Shown one piece after another: positions 44,333-54,145 of a stretch of DNA of 64,000 bases. Location: NCBI RefSeq assembly GCF_002939185.1, contig NZ_POVL01000014.1, positions 24,392-88,391 of the forward strand. Reading direction: 5' to 3'. This stretch comes from Enterobacter sichuanensis. Its GTDB lineage: Bacteria; Pseudomonadota; Gammaproteobacteria; Enterobacterales; Enterobacteriaceae. Both the position numbers and the translations under genes were made by a program. The notes under the pieces are model-generated. The model was not told the DNA's origin. It was given only the letters and a program-made list of their open reading frames with translations, and ran no database searches. Each line of letters begins with the position of its first letter. The stretch's first letter is position 1.

Positions 44333-46651
44333 ATGAAAATCAGTGATGGAAACTGGCTTATTCAACCGGGGCTGAACGTGACATATCCGGTGCAGGTGTT
44401 CGACGTGGAGCGGCAGGGCAATGACCTGGTGGTCTACGTGGCGCCGCGCGACGTGCGGGAACGCGCCTGGCAGCTTGATACGTTGATGTTCACCGTCCGG
44501 CTTTTCGCACCGCAGGAAGGGATTGTCGGGGTGCGCATAGAGCACTTCCAGGGGAGGCAGGATAAAGGCCCGCACTACCCGCTCAACGTGCTGAACGAAG
44601 TGAAGGTTGAGATTGAAAACAATGCCGAGTTTGCTGAGCTGAAGAGCGGCAACATCAGCGTGCGCGTCACCAAAGGCGAGTTCTGGGCGCTGGATTTCCT
44701 GCGCAACGGTCAGCGTATTACCGGCAGTCAGCTGAAAAACAACGGCTACGTGCAGGACACCCATACCGACCGCAATTACGTGTTTGAACGGCTGGATCTG
44801 GGCGTGGGGGAAACGGTCTACGGTCTCGGTGAGCGCTTTACCGCCCTGGTGCGCAACGGTCAGCGGGTCGATACCTGGAACTGCGACGGCGGCACCAGCA
44901 CCGAGCAGTCCTACAAAAATATCCCGTTCTACCTGACCAATCGCGGCTACGGTGTGCTGGTCAACCATCCGGAAAACGTCTCTTTCGAAATTGGCTCGGA
45001 GAAAGTCTCCAAAGTGCAGTTCAGCGTTGAAGGGGAATACCTGGAGTATTTCGTGATCGACGGCCCGACGCCGAAAGAGGTGCTGAACCGCTATACCCGC
45101 TTCACCGGGCGTCCGGCGCTGCCGCCGGCGTGGTCGTTCGGCCTGTGGCTGACCACTTCGTTTACCACCAACTACGACGAAGCCACGGTAAATAGCTTTA
45201 TCGACGGCATGGCCGAGCGCGACCTGCCCCTGCACGTCTTCCACTTCGACTGCTTCTGGATGAAGGCCTTCCAGTGGTGCGACTTCGAATGGGACCCGGT
45301 GACCTTCCCGGACCCGCAAGGGATGATTCGCCGCCTGAAGGAGAAAGGACTGAAGGTCTGCGTGTGGATCAACCCCTATATCGGCCAGAAGTCACCGGTC
45401 TTCCAGGAACTGAAAGAGAAAGGTTACCTGCTCAAGCGCCCGGACGGCAGCGTGTGGCAATGGGACAAATGGCAGCCAGGACTGGCGATTTATGACTTTA
45501 CCAACCCGGACGCGTGCCGGTGGTATGCCGACAAGCTGAAAGGCCTGGTGGATATCGGCGTCGATTGCTTCAAGACCGACTTTGGCGAGCGTATCCCGAC
45601 GGACGTGCAGTGGTTTGACGGATCCGATCCGCAGAAAATGCACAACCACTACGCCTTCATCTATAACGAGCTGGTGTGGAATGTGCTGAAAGAGACGGTG
45701 GGTGAGGAAGAGGCGGTACTGTTTGCCCGCTCCGCGTCCGTCGGCGCGCAGCAGTTCCCGGTTCACTGGGGCGGCGATTGCTATGCCAACTACGAATCGA
45801 TGGCGGAAAGCCTGCGCGGGGGGCTGTCGATCGGTCTCTCCGGTTTCGGATTCTGGAGCCACGATATCGGCGGGTTCGAAAACACCGCCCCGGCGCACGT
45901 CTACAAGCGCTGGTGTGCGTTTGGCCTCTTCTCCAGCCACAGCCGCCTGCACGGCAGCAAATCCTACCGCGTGCCGTGGGCGTACGATGACGAGTCTTGC
46001 GACGTGGTACGCCACTTCACCGAGGTGAAATGCCAGCTTATGCCTTATCTGTATCGTCAGGCGGCGCTGGCCCGCGAGTTCGGCACGCCGATGCTGCGGG
46101 CGATGATGCTGGAGTTCCCGGACGATCCGGCGTGTGATTACCTCGACCGTCAGTACATGCTGGGGGATGCGATGATGGTCGCGCCCGTCTTCTCTGAGAC
46201 GGGTGACGTGCAGTTCTACCTGCCGCAAGGACGGTGGACGCACCTGTGGCATAACGATGAAATCGAGGGCAGCCGCTGGCATAAACAGCAGCATGGCTTC
46301 ATGAGCCTGCCGGTTTACGTGCGCGACAATACCCTGCTGGCGCTGGGCAACAATAAGCAGAAGCCGGACTATGCGTGGAATGAGGGGACAGCTTTCCAGC
46401 TGTTTAACCTGGGCGATGGCATCACGGCAGTGAGCGAGGTACCTGCGACGGACGGTTCAGTGGCGTTTACGCTGAAGGCATCACGTCAGGGCGACACCGT
46501 GACCTTTACCGGTGCGGGTGACGCGCGAAACTGGTCGGTCTGCTTGCGCAACGTGCCGGAGGTGAGCGGCGTGAAAGGCGGTTCACCGGCGGGAAGCGAG
46601 TGGGGCGTGGTGGTGAAAGCCCAGGGGGATGAGGTGGTGGTTTACTTCTGA
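44333..46651 (+). CDS. yicI: Alpha-xylosidase, GH31
   Basis: The 772-residue enzyme equals E. coli YicI in length. It releases alpha-linked xylose, for example isoprimeverose from xyloglucan. An N-terminal beta-sandwich (about 1-245) is followed by the catalytic barrel (about 250-590) with nucleophile D416 in [10 protein letters not shown] and acid/base Asp in the [13 protein letters not shown] region (near 482), then C-terminal beta domains. The ATG at 44333 follows CAGGAGGACGAAAGT; the longer frame from 44264 is rejected. Unlike E. coli, no xyloside transporter gene (yicJ) lies next to it, so substrate entry must be served from elsewhere. Confidence 0.95.
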   Translation: MKISDGNWLIQPGLNVTYPVQVFDVERQGNDLVVYVAPRDVRERAWQLDTLMFTVRLFAPQEGIVGVRIEHFQGRQDKGPHYPLNVLNEVKVEIENNAEFAELKSGNISVRVTKGEFWALDFLRNGQRITGSQLKNNGYVQDTHTDRNYVFERLDLGVGETVYGLGERFTALVRNGQRVDTWNCDGGTSTEQSYKNIPFYLTNRGYGVLVNHPENVSFEIGSEKVSKVQFSVEGEYLEYFVIDGPTPKEVLNRYTRFTGRPALPPAWSFGLWLTTSFTTNYDEATVNSFIDGMAERDLPLHVFHFDCFWMKAFQWCDFEWDPVTFPDPQGMIRRLKEKGLKVCVWINPYIGQKSPVFQELKEKGYLLKRPDGSVWQWDKWQPGLAIYDFTNPDACRWYADKLKGLVDIGVDCFKTDFGERIPTDVQWFDGSDPQKMHNHYAFIYNELVWNVLKETVGEEEAVLFARSASVGAQQFPVHWGGDCYANYESMAESLRGGLSIGLSGFGFWSHDIGGFENTAPAHVYKRWCAFGLFSSHSRLHGSKSYRVPWAYDDESCDVVRHFTEVKCQLMPYLYRQAALAREFGTPMLRAMMLEFPDDPACDYLDRQYMLGDAMMVAPVFSETGDVQFYLPQGRWTHLWHNDEIEGSRWHKQQHGFMSLPVYVRDNTLLALGNNKQKPDYAWNEGTAFQLFNLGDGITAVSEVPATDGSVAFTLKASRQGDTVTFTGAGDARNWSVCLRNVPEVSGVKGGSPAGSEWGVVVKAQGDEVVVYF

Positions 46652-46659
46652 GCCGTAAA

Positions 46660-46736
46660 AATGCCCGGTGGCGCTTCGCTTACCGGGCCTACGGGATCGA
46701 GTAGGCCGGGTAAGGCATAGCCGCCACCCGGCTTGT
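46660..46736. repeat. Paired REP elements (BIME) between yicI and yicH
   Basis: Opposed REP units CCCGGTGGCGCTTCGCTTACCGGGC and GCCGGGTAAGGCATAGCCGCCACCCGGC fill the gap between the two convergent genes. Confidence 0.8.
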
Positions 46737-48425
46737 TTATTGCACCGGTGTTGAAACTACACCACCCGTCATGGTCTGCTGCACCTGCTGTTTATCCATA
46801 TTCACCGCATTCAGCTTGCCGTTGACCGTCGGCTTTAAGGGCGCACTGGCCTGCACGCTGCCGCTGGCGGTGAGCTGAACATTGCCGTCGCCCGCAATCG
46901 GCAGCGCCGGCCAGCCCCACTGCTGCAGGATGTTGAGCGGCACGCCGCGTCCGTTCAGGCTCACGGTCGTCTGTCGCTGGGGAAGTTGTGAAACCGTCGC
47001 GGTCGCCTCAAGTATCCCTTTCTCGGTAAACGCGCTCAGGTCAGTAATATTCACCGTGGCGGCGTTAGCGTTTAGCGCCAGCGACGGACGACGTACGTCC
47101 ACACGGTTAAAGGTGGCCGCCGCGCCGTTGAGGGTTACGCTGCCGCCCCAGACGCCCCACTGGCGATCTTTTACCAGCTGCAGGTTTGCGCCATAGCCAT
47201 CCAGAGAGGTGATCTGCCACGGAAAGGCAGGATCGATGTCGATTACCAGGTTGCGGCTCAGGCCGAATTTTTGCAGCGTGACGCTGTTCAGCCATTCCGG
47301 CAGTGGCGCCATCCACAGCGTTTTCCAGTTCTGCGGCAGAGTGTACTCCAGCCCGGCGATGGCGACGTCGTTCAGCACCAGCGCTTTGCCGTCGCGCAGC
47401 CAGTTACCGGAGGTTCGCACCATGCCGCCTTCCCAGCGGGAGGTGAACTGGCGTAGCGCCACGCCCTGCGGGGAGAATTCCGCATTGAGGATCGGGTCGA
47501 AGAGATGCAGAGAGCCGTAGATGAACTCGCTGGCGTTCATGGACAGGCGGCCTTCCTGGCTCTGCCAGTCGCCTTTGCTCAGCGTCAGGTTGCGCAGGCT
47601 TAAATCCAGGTCCGTTACCGCCCAGTCCGGGCCCTGCAGCCGGGCATCGGTAACATCCAGACGACCAATCTGCAGAGAAGGGATGGTGGTCAGCGGGGCG
47701 AAGAACGCCATCAGCGTTTTATCGCTCTGCAGACGGATCTCGTTCAGACGCAGGGTGTCGATAATCCAGCTGCCGTCGGCGTTGCGCAGGGCGGAGCCGG
47801 TGAGTGAGCCGCGGGCCATATCGGCACCAATGGTGCTGAGCACCACTTCTTTGCCGTTAAGCTGGCCCTCGATCAACACGTTGGTGGCCGGCACGCCGTT
47901 AAGGGTCAGCGAGCCGGCGCTCATCTGGATCTGCGCGCTTTTACCCAGCACGTTGCCCGCTTCCGGCTGCCACGGGCTGACGCCCCCCGTCACCTTCTGC
48001 GCGCTCAGGTCCCATTCGGTATTGGGGCTGTTAAAAGCCATATTGTTCAGTTGCAGACGGTCCGCCTGGAAGGGCAGCGGTGCGGTTTGCGGGGAGAGAT
48101 TCAGCGTACCGTCGAACAGGGTGATGGTGTCCATATGCAACGGATCGGTGAGCTGGCGGCTGCTCAGGCCAATATCGACTTTTTTGGCAACCAGGGTGGC
48201 GGGTTTACCGTCCCGACCAAAGGTGACGTTTTCCAGAATGATGTGAGAAGGCGATGAAAAGCGGTGGTTCATCTTGTCGAAACTGAGTTCGTAGTCGGTA
48301 TTCACCGTCACCCAGCTGCTGACCTGAGTCGCGCCCCAGCGGGTCTGGAGCAGAATATAGAGCGCCAGCAGCACAATGAGCAGGGCTACCAGAAGATAGA
48401 CGAGCAGCTTTCCAATAAATTTCAT
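46737..48425 (-). CDS. yicH: YicH, AsmA-family inner-membrane-anchored protein
   Basis: The 562-residue protein has an N-terminal membrane anchor (about 4-30, FIGKLLVYLLVALLIVLLALYILL) and a long periplasmic beta-rich region of AsmA type (about 35-540). E. coli YicH is one of the AsmA-like proteins related to lipid-transport bridges between the membranes, with TamB and YhdP as the main ones. The C-terminus is a few residues shorter than in E. coli. The ATG at 48425 matches MKFIGKLL; the longer frame from 48449 lacks support. It is convergent with yicI across a BIME. Confidence 0.92.
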   Translation of the reverse strand: MKFIGKLLVYLLVALLIVLLALYILLQTRWGATQVSSWVTVNTDYELSFDKMNHRFSSPSHIILENVTFGRDGKPATLVAKKVDIGLSSRQLTDPLHMDTITLFDGTLNLSPQTAPLPFQADRLQLNNMAFNSPNTEWDLSAQKVTGGVSPWQPEAGNVLGKSAQIQMSAGSLTLNGVPATNVLIEGQLNGKEVVLSTIGADMARGSLTGSALRNADGSWIIDTLRLNEIRLQSDKTLMAFFAPLTTIPSLQIGRLDVTDARLQGPDWAVTDLDLSLRNLTLSKGDWQSQEGRLSMNASEFIYGSLHLFDPILNAEFSPQGVALRQFTSRWEGGMVRTSGNWLRDGKALVLNDVAIAGLEYTLPQNWKTLWMAPLPEWLNSVTLQKFGLSRNLVIDIDPAFPWQITSLDGYGANLQLVKDRQWGVWGGSVTLNGAAATFNRVDVRRPSLALNANAATVNITDLSAFTEKGILEATATVSQLPQRQTTVSLNGRGVPLNILQQWGWPALPIAGDGNVQLTASGSVQASAPLKPTVNGKLNAVNMDKQQVQQTMTGGVVSTPVQ

Positions 48426-48510
48426 GGTCTTCCATCCCGCAAAACGCACATAGAGGAGTTATGCACGATTTATGAGCAATCCTCAAGGCGGGAATGGTGT
48501 AAAGAGATGT

Positions 48511-48537
48511 CACGGCAGGCATTGACAGCCTGCCGTG
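48511..48537 (-). terminator. Hairpin after xanP
   Basis: The perfect 10-bp arms CACGGCAGGC and GCCTGCCGTG enclose a 7-nt loop just past the xanP stop. The sequence beyond it on the minus strand is only moderately T rich (ACATCTCTTT), so termination may be partial. Confidence 0.6.
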
Positions 48538-48544
48538 AGGACGA

Positions 48545-49936
48545 TCAGTTTTTCTCAGGCGGGAAAACGAGGTTCAGCACGATAGCGGTGATACCGCCCG
48601 CAGCAATGCCGGAAGAGAGCAGGTTTTTCACCCAGTCAGGGGCAAACTGCAGGATCAGCGGCTGCTGAGAAACGCCCAGACCGACGGCCAGCGACAGGGC
48701 AATAATCATGATCGCGCGACGGTTCAGTGGCTCACGGGAGACGATGCGCACGCCGGAAGCCGCGATAGTCCCGAACATCACCAGCGTCGCGCCACCCAGC
48801 ACCGGCTCAGGGATGTGCTGCACAAAGCCACTGACTGCCGGGAACAGGCCGAGAACGATCAGCATCAGCGCCACCACGAAGCCGACGTAGCGGCTGGCCA
48901 CGCCGGTCAGCTGGATCACGCCATTGTTCTGGCCGAAGCAGGAGTTCGGGAAAGTGTTGAACACCGCGGAGACAAACGAGTTCAGGCCGTTCGCCAGCAC
49001 GCCGCCCTTCAGACGTTTCATATACAGCGGGCCGGAAACTGGCTGTTCGGAGACATCGGAGGTGGCGGTGATATCGCCGATGGTCTCCAGAGAGGTAATC
49101 ATAAAGACCAGCATCAGTGGCAGGAGCAGACCCCAGTCGATGCCCAGGCCGTAGTAGAGCGGTGTCGGGACGGTGATCAGCGCGCTGTTGGCTGGCGCGG
49201 TGTTCTCCGGCAGCATGCCCAGCGCCCACGCCAGCAGATAGCCCGCCGCCATGGCGATTACCAGCGAGGCGACGCGCAGGTAAGGGTTACGCTGACGGTT
49301 AAGCAGAATAATGATGGCCAGTACGACGCCCGCCAGCAGCAGGTTTTTTGGTGCGCCAAAGGTGTGGTCGCTCATTGCGGCATAACCGCCGCCAATGGAG
49401 GTGAGGCCCACCTGAATCAGTGACAGGCCGATAATCATTACCACCACGCCGGAAACCAGCGGCGTGATGACGCGACGCGCCAGATGCAGCACGCGGGAGA
49501 TCACCATCTCCGTGCAGCTTGCCAGCATCAGGGTGCCAAACAGCGCCGCCATCATGGTCGGGACATCCGCACCGCCGGTTTTCAGGGCTGTACCTCCCAT
49601 GATCAGCGGCGCCACAAAGTTAAAGCTGGTGCCCTGAATCGACAGTAATCCCGACCCCACCGGACCCCACGCTTTAATCTGAATAATCGAGGCCACGCCG
49701 GAGGCGAAGAGAGACATGCTGATGATGTGCTGCGTATCCTGCGCCGGTAAGCCGAGCGCCTGACAAATCAGCAGCGCCGGGGTGATCACCGCAACAAACA
49801 TCGCCAGAAGATGCTGGCAGGCAGCGAAAAGCGTCTGCGGCAGCGGCGGGCGGTCTTCAAGGCGGTAAATCAGTTCGCTATTTTGCTTCTGCGCAATCGG
49901 TTGCGCATCAGGCGACTCTATGGTGTTAACGGACAT
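48545..49936 (-). CDS. xanP: XanP xanthine permease
   Basis: The 463-residue nucleobase:cation symporter-2 protein equals E. coli XanP in length and is close throughout ([67 protein letters not shown] with the family QNNGVI motif). It imports xanthine with protons using 14 membrane segments. The ATG at 49936 gives the MSVNTIES start; a frame five codons longer exists. It diverges from gltS. Confidence 0.95.
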   Translation of the reverse strand: MSVNTIESPDAQPIAQKQNSELIYRLEDRPPLPQTLFAACQHLLAMFVAVITPALLICQALGLPAQDTQHIISMSLFASGVASIIQIKAWGPVGSGLLSIQGTSFNFVAPLIMGGTALKTGGADVPTMMAALFGTLMLASCTEMVISRVLHLARRVITPLVSGVVVMIIGLSLIQVGLTSIGGGYAAMSDHTFGAPKNLLLAGVVLAIIILLNRQRNPYLRVASLVIAMAAGYLLAWALGMLPENTAPANSALITVPTPLYYGLGIDWGLLLPLMLVFMITSLETIGDITATSDVSEQPVSGPLYMKRLKGGVLANGLNSFVSAVFNTFPNSCFGQNNGVIQLTGVASRYVGFVVALMLIVLGLFPAVSGFVQHIPEPVLGGATLVMFGTIAASGVRIVSREPLNRRAIMIIALSLAVGLGVSQQPLILQFAPDWVKNLLSSGIAAGGITAIVLNLVFPPEKN

Positions 49937-50123
49937 CGGCGGCAATCCCACGGTGGAAAAGCGGGCATTTTATCTGACCACCTGGTAAAAGCAAACGATT
50001 GCCAGCAAAAAAAGACAAGAAAATCTGCCGCTGTGAGCAGGTTTTCTACATCCGAGAAGGAAAAAAAATTACACTTTTTGCGCCGGGAGCTCATGAAGAG
50101 CGCAAACCGGCCCAGGATAACGC

Positions 50124-50144
50124 CGCGTGTGTATGGAACACGCG
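50124..50144 (+). promoter_or_regulatory. Hairpin in gltS leader
   Basis: CGCGTGT and ACACGCG are perfect 7-bp arms with a 7-nt loop, ending 7 bp before the AGGAG of gltS. It may affect translation initiation or mRNA stability. No further evidence. Confidence 0.4.
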
Positions 50145-50161
50145 CAAAACAGGAGCCTTCT

Positions 50162-51364
50162 ATGATTCATCTTGATACGTTGTCGACCCTTGTTGCCGCA
50201 ACGCTGGTCTTGCTGCTTGGTCGTAAGCTGGTACATAGCGTTTCCCTTCTGAAGAAATACACCATCCCTGAACCTGTCGCCGGCGGCCTGCTGGTGGCGC
50301 TGGCCCTGCTGGTGCTGAAAAAAAGCATGGGCTGGGAAATCGATTTTGATATGTCCCTGAAAGATCCGCTGATGCTGGCCTTTTTTGCCACCATCGGCCT
50401 CAATGCCAACCTGGCGAGCCTGCGGGCGGGCGGTAAAGTGCTCGGCGTATTTTTGATTGTGGTGGTCGGGCTGCTGCTGATGCAAAACGCCATCGGTATC
50501 GGGATGGCGACGCTGCTGGGGCTGGATCCGCTGATGGGGCTGCTGGCAGGGTCAATTACGCTGTCTGGCGGCCACGGCACCGGGGCGGCGTGGAGTAAAT
50601 TGTTTATCGAGCGCTATGGCTTTGAAAATGCGACGGAAGTGGCGATGGCCTGTGCCACCTTTGGCCTGGTGCTGGGGGGCCTGATTGGCGGCCCGGTGGC
50701 GCGTTATCTGGTGAAGCACTCCACCACGCCGGACGGCAGACCGGACGATGAGCTGGTCCCGACCGCCTTTGAGAAGCCGGACGTCGGGCGCAGCATTACC
50801 TCACTGGTGTTGATTGAAACCATCGCGATGATTGCCATCTGCCTGACCGTGGGCAAAGTGGTTGCGCAAGGGCTGGCGGGCTCCGCGTTTGAGCTGCCGA
50901 CGTTTGTCTGCGTGCTGTTTATCGGGGTGATCCTCAGCAACGGTCTGGCGCTGATGGGCTTCTACCGCGTGTTTGAACGGGCGGTCTCGGTGCTCGGCAA
51001 CGTCTGCCTGTCGCTGTTCCTGGCGATGGCGCTGATGAGCCTCAAGCTGTGGGAGCTGGCCTCGTTGGCGCTGCCGATGGTGGCCATTCTGGCGGTGCAG
51101 GCCCTGTTTATGGCGCTCTATGCCATGTTCGTCACCTGGCGCATGATGGGTAAAAACTACGATGCGGCGGTGCTGGCGGCGGGTCACTGCGGGTTTGGGC
51201 TCGGGGCAACGCCAACGGCAATCGCCAACATGCAGGCGATCACCGAGCGATTCGGGCCATCGCACATGGCGTTTCTGGTGGTCCCGATGGTCGGGGCATT
51301 CTTTATTGATATCGTCAACGCGCTGGTGATTAAGCTGTACCTGATGTTGCCGATGTTCGCCTGA
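50162..51364 (+). CDS. gltS: GltS sodium/glutamate symporter
   Basis: The 400-residue inner-membrane transporter is one residue shorter than E. coli GltS. It has two inverted halves of five hydrophobic segments, each with a re-entrant glycine-rich loop (GSITLSGGHGTGAAW near 125-140 and AAGHCGFGLGATPTAIANM near 340-358). It imports L- and D-glutamate with sodium. The ATG at 50162 follows AGGAGCCTTCT and matches the family; the much longer frame from 49811 overlaps xanP antisense and is rejected. It is convergent with recG, 2 bp apart. Confidence 0.95.
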   Translation: MIHLDTLSTLVAATLVLLLGRKLVHSVSLLKKYTIPEPVAGGLLVALALLVLKKSMGWEIDFDMSLKDPLMLAFFATIGLNANLASLRAGGKVLGVFLIVVVGLLLMQNAIGIGMATLLGLDPLMGLLAGSITLSGGHGTGAAWSKLFIERYGFENATEVAMACATFGLVLGGLIGGPVARYLVKHSTTPDGRPDDELVPTAFEKPDVGRSITSLVLIETIAMIAICLTVGKVVAQGLAGSAFELPTFVCVLFIGVILSNGLALMGFYRVFERAVSVLGNVCLSLFLAMALMSLKLWELASLALPMVAILAVQALFMALYAMFVTWRMMGKNYDAAVLAAGHCGFGLGATPTAIANMQAITERFGPSHMAFLVVPMVGAFFIDIVNALVIKLYLMLPMFA

Positions 51365-51366
51365 AG

Positions 51367-53448
51367 TCAGGCGTTGGAGTAGCGTTCGGTTTCCGGCATC
51401 CAGCGTTCAATTAACGCTGCCGCCTGTTCGGGGTAGCGTTCATGAATATGGCGGGCGAGGCGCTGAACTTCTGGGATCATGGCCTGATCGCGCAGCAGGT
51501 CCGCGACTTTGAACTCCGCGTTCCCCGTCTGGCGGGTGCCCAGCAGTTCACCCGGGCCACGGATCTCCAGGTCTTTTTGCGCAATCACAAAACCGTCGTT
51601 GCTGTCGCGCAACACCTGCAACCGCATCTGGGCGGTTTTCGAGAGCGGGGCTTTGTAGAGCAGGACGCAGTGGGACGCCACCGCGCCGCGGCCAACGCGC
51701 CCGCGGAGCTGGTGGAGCTGGGCAAGGCCCAGACGCTCCGGGTTCTCGATGATCATCAGGCTGGAGTTTGGCACGTCCACGCCCACTTCAATGACCGTTG
51801 TTGCAACCAGTAAATGCAGTTCCCCCTGCTTAAACGACTGCATCACCGCCTGTTTTTCAGCAGGCTTCATTCGCCCGTGAACCAGACCCACGTTCAGTTC
51901 CGGCAGCGCCAGCTTTAACTCTTCCCACGTGGCTTCTGCAGCCTGCGCTTCCAGCAGTTCAGACTCTTCAATCAGCGTACACACCCAGTAGGCCTGACGT
52001 CCTTCATGCGTACAGGCATTGCGCACGCGGTCGATGATATCGCTGCGACGCGTATCAGGAATGGCGACCGTCGTCACCGGCGTACGACCCGGCGGCAGTT
52101 CGTCGATGGTGGAGGTATCCAGATCGGCGTAAGCCGTCATCGCCAGGGTGCGCGGAATGGGCGTGGCGGTCATGATCAGCTGATGCGGGTGGAAACCCTG
52201 CTGCAGCCCTTTTTCCCACAGGGCCAGACGCTGATGCACGCCAAAGCGGTGCTGTTCATCGATAATCACCAGCGCAAGGCCGTTAAACTGCACCTGCTCC
52301 TGGAAGATGGCGTGGGTGCCAACAATCATGTGTACCTGACCGCTGGCAATCGCCTCCTGTTGCGCAAGGCGCGCTTTGCCTTTTTGCTTCCCGGCAAGCC
52401 AGCCCACTTCAATGCCCAGCGGCGCAAACCAGGCGCGGAAATTGTTCGCGTGCTGTTCGGCCAGCAGTTCGGTCGGTGCCATCAGCGCCACCTGTTTGCC
52501 ATGGGCAATCGCGCGCAGGGCGGCCAGAGCGGCAACCAGCGTTTTACCGGATCCCACATCACCCTGCACCAGGCGCATCATCGGTACGTCGAGCGCCATA
52601 TCGCGTTCAATCTCGGCGGTGACGCGCGCCTGTGCGCCGGTGGGTTTAAACGGCAGCGAGGCCAGCAGCTTATCCTTGAGCTCATCACGCGGGCTTAACG
52701 GCTGAGCATGGAAACGCTGCGCGCCGGCGCGAAGCGCCAGCATGCTCAGGTTATGGGCCAGTAATTCCTCAAGGATAAGACGCTGTTGGGCAGGGTGTTT
52801 GCCGCTTTCTAAATCGCTGAGCTGCAGCGTTGGCGGCGGACGGTGCAGGGTACGCAGCGCCTCGGGCAAACTCATCATCCCCTGCGCCAGCTCGGGTGGC
52901 AGCAACTCGGTAATGGCGCAGGTATCCAGCAGCTCCAGCGCCTGATCGGTCAGCTTACGCAGCGTCGCCTGCTTGATGCCTTCGGTCGTCGGGTAAACCG
53001 GGGTGAGCGTCTCCTGCATCTCCGGCGTGCTGAGATCGCCCTGAACGCGGTACTCCGGGTGGATCATCTCTGCGCCGTATTTCCCGCGTTTGGCTTCGCC
53101 ATAGGCCAGCACCCTGCGGCCCGTTGCCAGGCTGTTCTTCATTGCCGCGCTGAAGTTGAAAAATCGCATGGTGAGAATGCCGGTGCCGTCGCTTATCTGG
53201 CAGGTCATCATCCGGCGTCCGCCGAAGGTGATGTTGCAGTTCAGGATTTCGCCTTCAACGGTGGCATAAATGGCGGGCAGCAGATCGCCAATTTTGTACA
53301 GCTGGGTGCGGTCTTCATAACGCAGGGGAAGGTGGAGCAGGAGATCCTGCACCGTGTGCAGGCCGATTTTAGCCAGCTTATTGCTTTGCGCCGCGCCCAC
53401 GCCCGTCAGGCTGTTGAGCGGGATGGCATCCAGCAGGCGGCCTTTCAT
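51367..53448 (-). CDS. recG: RecG ATP-dependent DNA helicase
   Basis: The 693-residue helicase equals E. coli RecG in length. A wedge/OB domain (about 50-210) binds branched DNA. Two helicase domains (about 255-640) carry Walker A GDVGSGKT, the DEQH box (IIDEQHRFG), TATPIPRTLAM motif III, and QLRGRVGRG motif VI. It reverses stalled forks and processes Holliday junctions and R-loops. It is the last gene of the gmk-rpoZ-spoT-trmH-recG set, starting 3 bp after trmH. Confidence 0.97.
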   Translation of the reverse strand: MKGRLLDAIPLNSLTGVGAAQSNKLAKIGLHTVQDLLLHLPLRYEDRTQLYKIGDLLPAIYATVEGEILNCNITFGGRRMMTCQISDGTGILTMRFFNFSAAMKNSLATGRRVLAYGEAKRGKYGAEMIHPEYRVQGDLSTPEMQETLTPVYPTTEGIKQATLRKLTDQALELLDTCAITELLPPELAQGMMSLPEALRTLHRPPPTLQLSDLESGKHPAQQRLILEELLAHNLSMLALRAGAQRFHAQPLSPRDELKDKLLASLPFKPTGAQARVTAEIERDMALDVPMMRLVQGDVGSGKTLVAALAALRAIAHGKQVALMAPTELLAEQHANNFRAWFAPLGIEVGWLAGKQKGKARLAQQEAIASGQVHMIVGTHAIFQEQVQFNGLALVIIDEQHRFGVHQRLALWEKGLQQGFHPHQLIMTATPIPRTLAMTAYADLDTSTIDELPPGRTPVTTVAIPDTRRSDIIDRVRNACTHEGRQAYWVCTLIEESELLEAQAAEATWEELKLALPELNVGLVHGRMKPAEKQAVMQSFKQGELHLLVATTVIEVGVDVPNSSLMIIENPERLGLAQLHQLRGRVGRGAVASHCVLLYKAPLSKTAQMRLQVLRDSNDGFVIAQKDLEIRGPGELLGTRQTGNAEFKVADLLRDQAMIPEVQRLARHIHERYPEQAAALIERWMPETERYSNA

Positions 53449-53451
53449 CGG

Positions 53452-54141
53452 TTACCCTGCGTACTGCATGGTGGCCCACCACCCGGCATCGGCTTCGATC
53501 TCGCCCTGCGCGTTGACGTGGGGGTAAGGCAATTTTTTCTGCTTCGCAACGCGAGCCAGCACCGGATAACCACCTTCAAACAGCAGGCGCTGCTGTTCAT
53601 CTTCCGGCAGCATGCTGTTGCTGCGCTCGTACATCCCGGCGTTCTGACGCTGGCGCTGCGCCTCATACAGAATGAGCGCGGAGGCCACGGAGACGTTCAG
53701 GGACTGCACCATGCCGATCATCGGAATGATGATGTCCCGATCTGCCAGATCCAGCGCTTCCTGGGTGATCCCGGTTTTCTCCTGGCCCATCAGAATACAG
53801 GTCGGGCGGGTGTAGTCGATCTCACGGAAATCCACGGCTTTAGCGGACAGGTTGGTGGCAAGGATCTGCATACCGCGCCCTTTCAGGTGCGAGACGGCAT
53901 CGCCAATCGTCTGGTGAGATTTGACGGACACCCAACTGTTGCTGCCTGCCGCCGCAGAAACCATGGTTCGCATCCGGTGACCTGGCCAGACGGCATGCAC
54001 TTCATGCACGCCGACGGCATCTGCGGTACGGACGATAGCAGAGACGTTATGCGGTTTATGGACCTGCTCCATGCAGACCGTCAGGTCAGGCTGACGCCTG
54101 GCGAGCATTTCGCATATCCGCGCGTAACGTTGTGAATTCAT
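53452..54141 (-). CDS. trmH: TrmH tRNA (guanosine-18-2'-O)-methyltransferase
   Basis: The 229-residue SPOUT-class enzyme, as long as E. coli TrmH, methylates the ribose of G18 in the tRNA D-loop. Trefoil-knot motifs are seen: motif 1 NVSAIVRTADAVG with the catalytic Arg (about 33-45), motif 2 ILMGQEKTGI (about 115-125) and motif 3 PMIGMVQSLNVSVASALILYE (about 138-160). It begins 4 bp after the spoT stop, so it is part of the spoT operon. Frame intact. Confidence 0.97.
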   Translation of the reverse strand: MNSQRYARICEMLARRQPDLTVCMEQVHKPHNVSAIVRTADAVGVHEVHAVWPGHRMRTMVSAAAGSNSWVSVKSHQTIGDAVSHLKGRGMQILATNLSAKAVDFREIDYTRPTCILMGQEKTGITQEALDLADRDIIIPMIGMVQSLNVSVASALILYEAQRQRQNAGMYERSNSMLPEDEQQRLLFEGGYPVLARVAKQKKLPYPHVNAQGEIEADAGWWATMQYAG

Positions 54142-54145
54142 GCCA

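Noticed and set aside
7139..46736. CRISPR array from recurring GCCGGGTAAGCGCAGC units
   Set aside because: The copies are isolated REP/BIME elements at gene ends, not regularly spaced, and no cas gene is present.
49811..50161. N-terminal extension of gltS by 117 codons
   Set aside because: It runs antisense through the 5' end of xanP and its promoter region; the ATG at 50162 has a good ribosome site and matches the family start.
52843..54135. Long plus-strand frame opposite recG and trmH
   Set aside because: It spans two well-supported genes on the other strand and has antisense-type composition.
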